A DNA stretch of 64,000 bases from Herbaspirillum huttiense (GTDB lineage: Bacteria; Pseudomonadota; Gammaproteobacteria; Burkholderiales; Burkholderiaceae_D), in NCBI RefSeq assembly GCF_004367745.1, contig NZ_CP037993.1, forward strand, positions 62,001 to 126,000, in the 5' to 3' direction. Within the stretch, counting starts at the first letter, position 1. Each line of letters begins with the position of its first letter. Below, piece after piece: positions 44,266-52,090 of this stretch. Under the pieces are notes generated by a model. It was not told the DNA's origin. It searched no databases and worked only from the letters and a program-made list of their open reading frames with translations. Made by a program: the position numbers and the translations under genes.

Positions 44266-45888
44266 ATGAGTGCGCTCAAGAATATGAAGATCGGGACAAA
44301 ACTGGCGTCGGCTTTCGCAGCCTTAGTAACGCTAGCGGTTCTACTGGCGGGAATAGCATTAGGTAGCATCAATTCACTCACTGTATCCATCAGGGCGGCC
44401 GATGCGGTACAGGATCAGCGCTTGGTGCCGCTCTATCTCGCGAGAGAAGCTTTAGATCAAACGGGTCTCGCCGCTCGCAATGCCTACGTCTTCAGAAGTG
44501 ATGCAGATGCGCAAAAGGAGCTGGCGATCGTTGATGAGCAGAAGCAGATCTATCTCAAGGCGCTCAAAGACATGGAGCCGCATTTCGCCGGCGACAAAGG
44601 TTTTGAGAAGGTCCGTGTGGGCCTTTTGCAGATGGCTGAAGAGTTGAAACGTCCGCGTATCTATCGTGAAGGCGGAAAGTCGGAGGAGTTTCGCGATTTT
44701 CTGGTTAATGAGTGTAGCCCATTGCGCCGCCAGATAGTAATCGATATCAACAAGGTTATCGACGAAGTAGACGCAGAAAATGCTAAGGCACATGACGCCA
44801 CCATCGACCTCGCAGCGAAGGCCTCGGTGGTAGTAGCCGTGTTGACCGCCATAGTGGCCCTCATTTCTGTACTTGTTGCGTTCGCGATCACCCGGGGACT
44901 CTTGAAGCAGCTTGGCGGAGAGCCTGCTTACGCTGCAGATATTGCGCAGCAGATCGCAGCTGGTGACCTCACCAGCGAAGTAAACGTGAAAGACGGCGAC
45001 ACTACCAGTTTGCTGTTCGCCATCAAGAAGATGCGCGATAGCTTAGTCGGAATCGTGGGGAGGGTGAGAGAAGGCACACACGCCATCGAACAGGCATCTA
45101 CCGAAATCGCAACAGGCAACTTGGATTTGTCCTCGCGCACGGAACAGCAGGCAGGGGCATTGGAAGAGACAGCTTCAGCGATGGAAGAACTGATGTCCAC
45201 CGTGAAGCAAAACGCTGATAACGCCAAGCAGGCGAGTGAGCTGGCGGTCTCCGCTTCGAACGTTGCCACCCAAGGTGGTGAGGTGGTCGGCAAGGTGGTT
45301 AGCACAATGGAAGGTATTAATGCTTCCTCACGAAAGATCGTCGATATCATTAGCGTGATTGACGGAATTGCGTTCCAGACAAATATCCTGGCATTGAATG
45401 CAGCCGTTGAGGCAGCAAGAGCCGGTGAGCAGGGGCGTGGTTTTGCGGTCGTTGCATCGGAGGTCCGTAGCCTGGCGCAAAGGAGTGCGACGGCGGCAAA
45501 AGAAATCACCGAACTGATCAACGATTCCGTGGCGCAGATTGACCAGGGAAGCAGCTTGGTCGAGCAAGCTGGGATGACCATGGAAAATGTGGTCACCAGT
45601 GTCAAGCGGGTGACCGATGTGGTGGCGGAAATTTCCCATGCGAGTCAGGAGCAGAGTCACGGAATCACTCAAGTCAATCTCGCAATTACCCACATGGACG
45701 AAGCGACTCAACAGAATTCTGCGTTGGTCGAAGAGGCCGCTGCTGCTGCGAATGCGATGATGGAGCAGGCGGGTGAATTGGCTGGATTGGTCTCTACATT
45801 CAAGCTCGATAATGCGCAAAGCTCCGCTAATGTCGCCGGCGTTGGAAGAAACATGGGGATGGGTGCTAGAACCTTGGCACTAGGTTGA
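44266..45888 (+). CDS. Methyl-accepting chemotaxis protein
   Basis: 540-residue chemoreceptor. A first membrane helix at about 10-32, a periplasmic four-helix-bundle sensor (about 35-190), a second helix (about 190-212), HAMP, then the signalling domain with the hairpin tip [20 protein letters not shown]. It lacks the C-terminal pentapeptide for CheR/CheB docking (it ends ARTLALG). AGGGGAAAT precedes the ATG. Lies between two att-like repeats; ligand unknown. Confidence 0.92.
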   Translation: MSALKNMKIGTKLASAFAALVTLAVLLAGIALGSINSLTVSIRAADAVQDQRLVPLYLAREALDQTGLAARNAYVFRSDADAQKELAIVDEQKQIYLKALKDMEPHFAGDKGFEKVRVGLLQMAEELKRPRIYREGGKSEEFRDFLVNECSPLRRQIVIDINKVIDEVDAENAKAHDATIDLAAKASVVVAVLTAIVALISVLVAFAITRGLLKQLGGEPAYAADIAQQIAAGDLTSEVNVKDGDTTSLLFAIKKMRDSLVGIVGRVREGTHAIEQASTEIATGNLDLSSRTEQQAGALEETASAMEELMSTVKQNADNAKQASELAVSASNVATQGGEVVGKVVSTMEGINASSRKIVDIISVIDGIAFQTNILALNAAVEAARAGEQGRGFAVVASEVRSLAQRSATAAKEITELINDSVAQIDQGSSLVEQAGMTMENVVTSVKRVTDVVAEISHASQEQSHGITQVNLAITHMDEATQQNSALVEEAAAAANAMMEQAGELAGLVSTFKLDNAQSSANVAGVGRNMGMGARTLALG

Positions 45889-45906
45889 AAAGAACAGAAT
45901 CATGGC

Positions 45907-45937
45907 AAATCGCCCGCTTCGTGCGGGCGATTTTTTT
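45907..45937 (+). terminator. Terminator after the chemoreceptor gene
   Basis: 11-bp perfect stem AAATCGCCCGC / GCGGGCGATTT with a TTCGT loop and T tract, 18 bases after the stop. Confidence 0.9.
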
Positions 45938-45948
45938 GGGGGGAGCTG

Positions 45949-46003
45949 CTGATTACGAAATAGCGTTGCTGGGGCCTAAAAGTTTATAAAAATCAGCAGG
46001 TTA
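45949..46003. repeat. att-like repeat, copy 2
   Basis: CTGATTACGAA, 26 bases, ATAAAAATCAG and AGGTTA, matching the blocks at 42865-42908. Here the tRNA T arm and acceptor are absent, leaving only the core. Confidence 0.45.
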
Positions 46004-46109
46004 GGGCGGGGCGGGTGGGTTATTGAGCCCCGCGATTGGTCTCTGTAAGTGCTTGATTTCATTGGGATGGGTTCTATCGAATAACCCTGAGCAGGAGTCC
46101 GGCGAGGCT

Positions 46110-47825
46110 TCAATTTCCCAGCAATTTTTCCCGTACTGATTCTTCTTCGGCATGGCTGGCACTGGCACGTGCGAGATCTGACAAGGACAGCACGCCGACC
46201 AGCTGTCGGCGTTCCGGTCCGTTCACCACCGGCAGGCGCGCGACCCCTTGTCGTGCCATCGCCCCGGCAGCCGCGCGCGCACTCAGGTGTGGCAGCAGGT
46301 AGCCGGCATTGGCTTGCAGCAGGGTACCGCAGCCTGTGGCCGGATCTGCGGCCTGCAGGCGGCTCAGTGCGACCATGCCGAGCAGGCGGCCATGCGCCGT
46401 CACCGGATAGTAGCGATGCACACGCTCTGCCGCGCGACACCGCGCCAATGCTTCACCGGCGGGCAGCGCGTCTTCCAGCGCCAGCGGGACTGACATCAGG
46501 TCGTCCACATGCACCCGTTCCAGCGGGTCGACCCCATATTCGCGATGCACATGCAGGCCGCGCCGTGCGATCTTCTCGGTCATGATGGAGCGCTTCATCC
46601 ACAACACGTTTACGCCATAGGCCACGGCCGTGGTGGCAATCAGCGGTAGCAGCGCATTGCCCGCATGGGTCAGGCCGAAGGCGAAGACGATGGCCGTCAG
46701 CGGCGCACCGAGCACGCTGCCCAGCACACCGGCCATGCAGACCAGCGGCCACAGTCCCGGCGAGCCGCCCGTCAGCCACGGTGCGAGCACCAGACCCAGA
46801 CCGGCCCCCATCATCAGCAGCGGTGCTAGCACCCCGCCCGAGGTCCCCGACCCCAGCGCCAGCAGCCAGATCACCGCCTTCACCAGCAGCAGCGCCAGGG
46901 CCGCCGGCACCAGCATGTGCTGGTTCAGCAGGTCGGCGATGACGTCGTAGCCCACGCCCAATGCGCGCGGTTGCAGCAGCCCGCCGAGCCCGACGGCGAT
47001 CCCGCCCAGCGCCGGCCACCACATCCAGTGCAGCGGCAGGCGATGGAAGCCGTCCTCGATGCGATACAGGGCCAGCGTCAGCAGCGCCGCCAGGACACCG
47101 CTGGCCAGGCCGGCGGCGAGGCAGGACAACAGGGCGATCGGCGCGACCGGTGCCACTTCCAGCGGAAACAGCACGCCACCTTCCATCAGCCACGGCCGCA
47201 GGAAGCCTGCGATGGCGCAGGCCAGCGCGACCGGCAGCAGACTGCGCGGGCGCAATTCGAACAGCAGCAGTTCCACCGCCAGCAGCAGAGCGGCCAGGGG
47301 CGTGCCGAAGATGGCCGTCATGCCGGCACAGGCTCCCGCGACCAGCAGGGTCTTGCGCTCGGCCGCAGTCAGGTGCATCCACTGCGCCAGCAGGGAGCCG
47401 AGCGAGCCGCCGGTCATGATGATCGGCCCTTCGGCACCGAACGGACCGCCGCTGCCGATGACGATGCCCGATGACAGCGGTTTCAACAACGCGACCTTGG
47501 GCGACATGCGGCTCTTGCCGAAGAGGATGGCCTCAATAGCTTCCGGAATGCCGTGGCCCCGGATCTTGTCGCTGCCGTAGCGCGCCATGAGTCCGACGAT
47601 GAGACCACCGATCACCGGCAGCAGGGCCGCCATCCAGCCCAGCGTATGCCCGGCTGGCGAACTGGCCTCGAAGGACAGGCGCTGGAAGTAGAACAGGTTG
47701 GTGAAGAGTGCAATGAGCTTGAGCAGCAGCCAGGCCGCGCCCATCGACAGCACGCCGATGGCCGACGCGACGGTGCATAGCAGGGGCAGCCGCCGGTCGG
47801 CGGTGTAGTCGCGTTTGTGTTTCAT
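46110..47825 (-). CDS. ClC-family chloride channel with CBS domains
   Basis: About 571 residues. The membrane part (about 15-430) carries the ClC selectivity motifs GSGGPFGAEGP and GSGTSGGVLAPLL. A CBS pair occupies the C-terminal ~140 residues (VDDLMSVPLALEDALPAGE, then ARLPVVNGPERRQLVGVLS). The gating glutamate is present in GAEGP, consistent with a Cl-/H+ exchanger. ATG at 47825 chosen by homology; upstream codons are AT-rich leader and no start has a clear ribosome binding site. Local GC is high, unlike the flanking island DNA. Confidence 0.88.
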   Translation of the reverse strand: MKHKRDYTADRRLPLLCTVASAIGVLSMGAAWLLLKLIALFTNLFYFQRLSFEASSPAGHTLGWMAALLPVIGGLIVGLMARYGSDKIRGHGIPEAIEAILFGKSRMSPKVALLKPLSSGIVIGSGGPFGAEGPIIMTGGSLGSLLAQWMHLTAAERKTLLVAGACAGMTAIFGTPLAALLLAVELLLFELRPRSLLPVALACAIAGFLRPWLMEGGVLFPLEVAPVAPIALLSCLAAGLASGVLAALLTLALYRIEDGFHRLPLHWMWWPALGGIAVGLGGLLQPRALGVGYDVIADLLNQHMLVPAALALLLVKAVIWLLALGSGTSGGVLAPLLMMGAGLGLVLAPWLTGGSPGLWPLVCMAGVLGSVLGAPLTAIVFAFGLTHAGNALLPLIATTAVAYGVNVLWMKRSIMTEKIARRGLHVHREYGVDPLERVHVDDLMSVPLALEDALPAGEALARCRAAERVHRYYPVTAHGRLLGMVALSRLQAADPATGCGTLLQANAGYLLPHLSARAAAGAMARQGVARLPVVNGPERRQLVGVLSLSDLARASASHAEEESVREKLLGN

Positions 47826-48286
47826 GGAGAAGCGAAATTGAAGGGTAGTGGTGACGACCTCATCGTGGAGAAGAAGTCGCATGGATAAAAGGATAGGGGG
47901 TAAATATATCATAACGTGATATAAAATATTCGACCAAGACGTGGCCGGGCGTTGCATGCAGGGCACGACTTATCCGCTTTTCTTCTTGTTTCAGCTTTCG
48001 AAGGGAAAGGGAGCGGTCCACAAATTTCCTCCGACGCAAGCTCCCGTCGCGAAGTAGCTTCCGGCTAATTCATTCTTCACGGCTCATTAATATCGAGATG
48101 AGACTTCACGCCAAATGCTCGAACCGTGAGTCAAAATGCGTCAGATTTGAGACCCCCGGGGTGGGGCACCGGGCCAGGCTGGGCGGGCATCGCCGCCTGA
48201 CGCAAATTTGAGTCAAAACTCATCTATGTAGCGGGCAGGCGCGGGGTGGGGGGCAACCGCGCGCGCAGGGCCGGGAAAGTGATTTA
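47826..48286. other. Intergenic region upstream of the clc gene
   Basis: About 460 bases. AT-rich near 47895-47935, probably the clc promoter. An 8-bp inverted repeat (TGCGTCAG at 48137-48144 and CTGACGCA at 48197-48204) brackets a GC-rich block flanked by TTTGAG repeats. No gene seen. Confidence 0.45.
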
Positions 48287-48306
48287 TACTGTACACATAT
48301 CCAGTA
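48287..48306 (+). promoter_or_regulatory. LexA box (SOS operator)
   Basis: TACTGTACACATATCCAGTA matches the CTGT-N8-ACAG consensus with one mismatch and has the flanking TA/TA symmetry. It lies 32 bases before the first ATG of the umuC relic, as expected for an SOS-controlled umuDC-type operon. Confidence 0.75.
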
Positions 48307-48338
48307 TTATTGAAAAATCACCATCCCTAGTTGTCAAT

Positions 48339-49245
48339 ATGTCACGCCTCACCTGTCCCGCGCCGATCCCACCAGGGAGCCCGGTCAGACCCGTGCCGAC
48401 CGTCTGCGTCGGCATCGGTGCCACCAAGACGCTGGCCAACCACGTCGCGAAGAAGCGCCCCAGTTTGCCGACGTGCGCAACCTGTCCAGCCTGCCGCCCG
48501 CCGAGGTCGACCAGTTACTGGCGAAGATTGAAGTGGGCAATGTCTGGGGTTTAGCCGACGCATCACCGAGCAGCTCGCGCACCTGCACATCCGCACCGCA
48601 CAGGAGCTGCGCACCGCGCACCTGAAGGCCATCCGCCAGCACTTCGGCGTGGTGATGGAGCCGCACCTGCGCCGAGCTGCGCGGCGTCCCCCGCCTCACC
48701 GCGTCAGCAGGTTGTCTCGTCGCGCTCCTATGGCGAGCGCGTGTCCGGCCTGCGCGAGATCGAGGAATCGGTGAGCACCTGCGCCTCCCGCTCCGCCGAG
48801 AGGCTGCGCGCGCAGGGCTCCACCTGCGGTGCCGTGCATGTCTGGGACTGCTCGCTTCAAGCTGGACGAACCGCAAAACAACAACCGTCGCACCGTGCCA
48901 CTGCCCGAGCCGACCGATGATCTGCGGGTGATCTTCAAGGCGGCGATGTGGGGTCTGCGCCGGATCTAGCGGTCCGAGTTCCTCTACAAGAAGGCCGGCA
49001 TCATGCTGATGGATCTGGCCGCGGGCCAGGCGCGGCAGGGCACGCTCGTTGGCAGCGGCGTGTCGACGATGTCGTCGGCGCCGCTCATCGTCGCCTTCGA
49101 CAGCATCAACAAGCGTTTTGGACACGACGCCGTGCGCCTGGCCGGCGCCGCCGGCCCGCACCGCTGAGCGGAGCGCTTCGAGCACATGAACGCCGCATTA
49201 CACAACCGACTGGAAGGCGCTACCGCGCGTGAGGTGAGCAAGTGA
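48339..49245 (+). pseudogene. umuC-like (DNA polymerase V) pseudogene
   Basis: Translation fragments in changing frames match UmuC in order: VGIGATKTLA then NHVAKKRP (with a small deletion), VDQLLAKIEVGNVWG, the thumb region, VSGLREIEESVSTCASRSAE, YKKAGIMLMDLAAGQARQGTL, FDSINKRFG..DAVRLAGAAG and a closing TTDWKAL-like stretch. Several frameshifts and in-frame stops, for example TAG near 48967, destroy the gene. The N-terminal catalytic palm and umuD are missing between the LexA box and the first fragment. Confidence 0.75.
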
Positions 49246-49598
49246 TCGTTTATCAGATGCGCCGCAACGGCGTGGAGATTGCCCGCGAGCTGCTGGGCGA
49301 TGAGGCACGCAATATCGGCGAGCTGCGCGTGGGCGTCTTCGAGGACGACGACCGCCGCCGACCGACCAAAGCGGCACGTCTGCAGCGTGACAGCGGCGAA
49401 CTCATCATGGAACTGGTGGATGTCCAAGTGGATGCCATCAAGGCATCGCGCATGGTCATCAAGGGGATCGAGCGACGGCAGACCGAGCGCGGGGTGGTGG
49501 AGTTCGCGCAGGCCTGGCTGTGCGTGCAGGCGGGGACGCCGTTGCTGGAGACTTCGCGGGAGAGGTTTTTCAAGAGTAGCGGTGGTGCTCAACATTAG
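49242..49598 (+). CDS. Hypothetical protein downstream of the umuC relic
   Basis: 118 residues, intact frame from a GTG preceded by GAGGTGAG. Contains EIARELLGDEARNIGEL and a basic FEDDDRRRPTKAARLQRDSG stretch, mostly helical. No family recognised. The start overlaps the end of the umuC relic, suggesting it was its downstream operon partner and that it remained intact while umuC decayed. Confidence 0.5.
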   Translation: MIVYQMRRNGVEIARELLGDEARNIGELRVGVFEDDDRRRPTKAARLQRDSGELIMELVDVQVDAIKASRMVIKGIERRQTERGVVEFAQAWLCVQAGTPLLETSRERFFKSSGGAQH

Positions 49599-49772
49599 CA
49601 GTTCTATGGCTTAGCTTGTCTCATTTCTTGGGACGCATATAATTCACGTCTGAAGCAAAAGACCGAAAAGTATTCACCTGGCTTCCATTAGCTCCACACA
49701 GCCACCGCGCGGTGAGCGATTTAACGAATACTTATGTCCACCTCTCAAACTTTTAGCTTCAAGTACCGTGGC
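49599..49772. other. Gap before IS21-like copy B
   Basis: AAGTATTC (49669-49676) and GAATACTT (49728-49735) form an 8-bp inverted pair with the perfect palindrome CACCGCGCGGTG between them. No gene is supported; on the minus strand the istA fragment frame runs through this stretch. Confidence 0.4.
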
Positions 49773-50141
49773 TGTTGATTTGCTCGCCGATTTGACCCTC
49801 TCTAACTGACCCGCCTTCCAGTGCCTGCTAAAGGCCGCCACACGGTCATACGACCCCTCATAACCAAGCTCCCTTAACTCCAGGAACATCTGTTTCAGGG
49901 TCCGTCTTTGCTTACGGGATTTGACCAACTCTGAGCTCAGCCACGCGGAAAGCCTGGGGGCATATGCATCCAAAGAGCTCGGTGAATGCCTGCTGGCATA
50001 GGAAGGTTCGATCGCCTCTGATCGAATGTAGCGACGAACCGTGTTTCGGGAAATGTCCAACCTGCGGGCGATTTCCCGGATCGAGACGCGATCTCTGATG
50101 TACCAGCGTCGAATGATTCCAAGTAGGGCCACGTCTATCAC
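49773..50141 (-). pseudogene. istA fragment in copy B
   Basis: Encodes the same ~123 N-terminal residues of IstA as copy A, including the recognition helix SRNTVRRYIRS, then runs into flanking DNA for about 30 unrelated codons. No catalytic domain. Confidence 0.8.
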
Positions 50142-50247
50142 TCCGTTCTCCCGCTCGATGTCATGAGCAGGATTGTGGTCTAAACATGGGTCAACTTAGG
50201 ATGCAAATTTCCGGGGAAACTGGGTCAGTTTTCAATGCAAATCAACA
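49773..50247 (-). mobile_element. 475-bp non-autonomous IS21-like element, copy B
   Basis: Same sequence as copy A in opposite orientation, with the same ends (TGTTGATTTGC / GCAAATCAACA) and the same three flanking bases on both sides; the encoded residues are identical to the last shared codon. It abuts a truncated flgB on its left-end side. No target duplication visible. Confidence 0.75.
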
Positions 50248-50456
50248 AGCATTGGCAGCCTCGACGTTGTCATCGCCTGCTGCAAGGCAGTTGAGAAATC
50301 GATATCCCGGGCCTTGTAGTTAGGAGTGTCTGCGTTGGCAATGTTCGATGCCAGCAATCCGAGACGTTTCTCGGTGAGGCGGACGGCGTGTTGCCAGAAC
50401 TTCTCGTCTTTCTCTCCAACTGCCGTTGGCGACGGCTCCATTCCTTTGACATTCAT
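50248..50456 (-). pseudogene. flgB: flgB 5' fragment (flagellar basal-body rod protein)
   Basis: About 69 residues from a strong Shine-Dalgarno (AAGGAG, seven bases before the ATG). The segment RLGLLASNIANADTPNYKARDIDFSTALQQ is recognisable in two parts (LLASNIANADTPNYKARDID, then FSTALQQ) as the conserved FlgB N-terminus. The frame is cut at the IS21-like element; the remaining ~60 residues are not on the other side of either copy. No other flagellar gene is in the window. Confidence 0.78.
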
Positions 50457-50557
50457 CACCGCTCTCCTTGCTTAACGCGACACCCGAACAATCTGCGATC
50501 AACTTTCTGGCGCCGAGATCACTCCGGACGCAAGGAACCCATTCCACGGCAAAACCG

Positions 50558-50737
50558 CTAACGGTCACAAAGGCGTGATGTGGGGCAACTGTTTTTGAGG
50601 GGCGCCGCCGGCTTTTGGCGAGGAGAATCCTGGCAAGATTTGGCTAACCGACCATTCAGCTGGCTACTCTCTTTCGCCAAAACAGGCGTCGAACACAAAG
50701 CGGAAGAAACGAGAAGCAGAGCGAAGAGTGCGTCCAC
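50558..50737 (-). CDS. Predicted small exported peptide, possibly metal-regulated
   Basis: From a GTG (preceded by GGGGG) the frame gives about 59 residues: a signal-peptide-like start (LFALLLVSSALCSTPVLA) and a short mature part with three cysteines. A start at ATG 50794 is also open but lies close to a TAGAAT -10-like box, leaving almost no leader. A palindrome nearly identical to the one before czcE lies about 90 bases upstream, linking it to metal regulation. No homology recognised; the gene is provisional. Confidence 0.4.
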   Translation of the reverse strand: MDALFALLLVSSALCSTPVLAKESSQLNGRLAKSCQDSPRQKPAAPLKNSCPTSRLCDR

Positions 50738-50825
50738 ATGGCCCCCAAAAGGAAAAATGCCGAAGGTCGCCCCCGTCGAATGAGGTGCGCCCATACAGCA
50801 AGATTCTAAGAAGGCATTTCGAACA

Positions 50826-50862
50826 AAATCATTACGCGTCTATTACGATCGCGTAATGATTT
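50826..50862. promoter_or_regulatory. Palindromic operator, czcE-type
   Basis: AAATCATTACGCG and CGCGTAATGATTT form a 13-bp perfect inverted repeat around 11 bases. Inside lies ATTACGATCGCGTAAT, which differs by one base from the core of the palindrome before czcE (ATTACGATTGCGTAAT). Three ATTACG half-sites are present. Likely bound by the CzcR-type regulator encoded at 55419; inferred. Confidence 0.6.
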
Positions 50863-50924
50863 GTGTGGAGTGCAGAATCAGGGAGGCGATGAACGCAGAA
50901 CAGGCTCATCAAGTAATATTAATT

Positions 50925-51512
50925 TCAGAATAACGATGCAGAACCATCATTCCATCTGCGCACGATGCGCTGGAAGAAAAGGCTGTTTGGGAGCTGAAGT
51001 GTCGTCCCGCTCCCGCTACCCTCAGTTTCCTCCGCCAATGTAGTGTAGACCAGATTGATGTCCAGCACTCGCCCTTTGACACCAGGCTTGTCTCCCCCTT
51101 CAATCACCTCGATCACGTCACCCACGCGGAACGGCTGCGTGGTGTAGATCAGGATGGCGCAGAAGAGATTGGAAAGAACGCTCCATGCCGCGAAAAATGC
51201 GACTGCACCGACTGCTGCAAATCCTGTAAATGCAGACCACAGTACCGCACCGGAGACACCCATCCGCTCCAAGGCCCAGAGGATGGCACCGCCATACACA
51301 AAAAATCCGATGATGCGCTGGGTGAGCGCGGCCGCCTTATTCGGGAAACCATATGTCCGGCCAAGCCTTCCGATAAGCAGCCTCGCGACACGCATGATCG
51401 CGAGCGCCGCGACCAGAATCAAAATCACCTCAGCCGTTGGCACCAATACATCGAACCAATCAGCCATCCACTGAGGCAGGCTGTCGTGTACTGCTTGCAA
51501 GACTTTGTTCAT
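50925..51512 (-). CDS. Small MscS-family mechanosensitive channel
   Basis: 195 residues, shorter than E. coli MscS (286). Membrane segments lie near 27-48 and 65-90; the pore-lining third segment has the glycine/alanine pattern GFAAVGAVAFFAAW near 95-110. A short beta domain follows (PFRVGDVIEV, GRVLDINLVYTTL), ending IVRRWNDGSASLF. The large C-terminal cage domain is missing, which is normal for the small subfamily. Strong Shine-Dalgarno GAGGAG before the ATG. Confidence 0.85.
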   Translation of the reverse strand: MNKVLQAVHDSLPQWMADWFDVLVPTAEVILILVAALAIMRVARLLIGRLGRTYGFPNKAAALTQRIIGFFVYGGAILWALERMGVSGAVLWSAFTGFAAVGAVAFFAAWSVLSNLFCAILIYTTQPFRVGDVIEVIEGGDKPGVKGRVLDINLVYTTLAEETEGSGSGTTLQLPNSLFFQRIVRRWNDGSASLF

Positions 51513-52090
51513 TGGACTCCTCTTAAATCAGCCGGCCGTCGACGCCATACTGAAAATTTGAAAGAGCGAAGCATAGGACAAATATAAAAAAGTGGGCAAA
51601 AAAAATATCCGCATCCTACACACCAGACACACAAGAATATGTGTCTCGAATACGCATCGTTTTGGAGCTCTTCACGCGCGAAAAAGATACCTCAACCAAG
51701 CACAAAAATTAACGAACGTTAATCTTGAAAATCATACCGACAGTCTGGATGAAACACTGAAGCGATAGCGGATTTTTCGCATCAAGTCTGTCAATAAAGA
51801 AGAGGAAATTCCTTTGTTTATGCAGCTTACAGAGGATTTTTATTAACAACATTTAATGTTTCATTCCCGTTCGTAGATCACCAACGCTGGCTAACATCCG
51901 TCGAAATTTCGGTGCCCGCACAACGTCCTTCTACGATCTCCTCAATGATCAGATGCCTCCGGATTTCACTCTTTGAAATCTGGATCAGGTTCTCCGGGCA
52001 CGTTCCTTATGAACAGAAACGGAGGATACCTCATGCCGTCTTCGACAATCTTCAGTCTGCCAATTTATCACCTGCGGAGCGCTCAATAAT
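51513..52090. other. AT-rich intergenic region
   Basis: About 580 bases of clearly lower GC between the divergent MscS and Sel1 genes, holding both promoters. A-rich runs at 51588-51606 and T-rich stretches near 51835-51860 are visible. An open frame at 51912-52121 overlaps the Sel1 start and shows no coding features. No RNA gene or hairpin recognised. Confidence 0.5.

Noticed and set aside
49669-49735. Inverted repeat before IS copy B as an integron attC site
   Set aside because: A RYYYAAC-like heptamer occurs, but the matching GTTRRRY partner and the internal attC layout are missing, and no integrase is present.
33281-50247. The two IS copies as a composite transposon carrying the 16-kb segment
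   Set aside because: Neither copy encodes a complete transposase, no target duplication is visible, and both outer flanks are truncated genes; inversion or deletion is a better reading.
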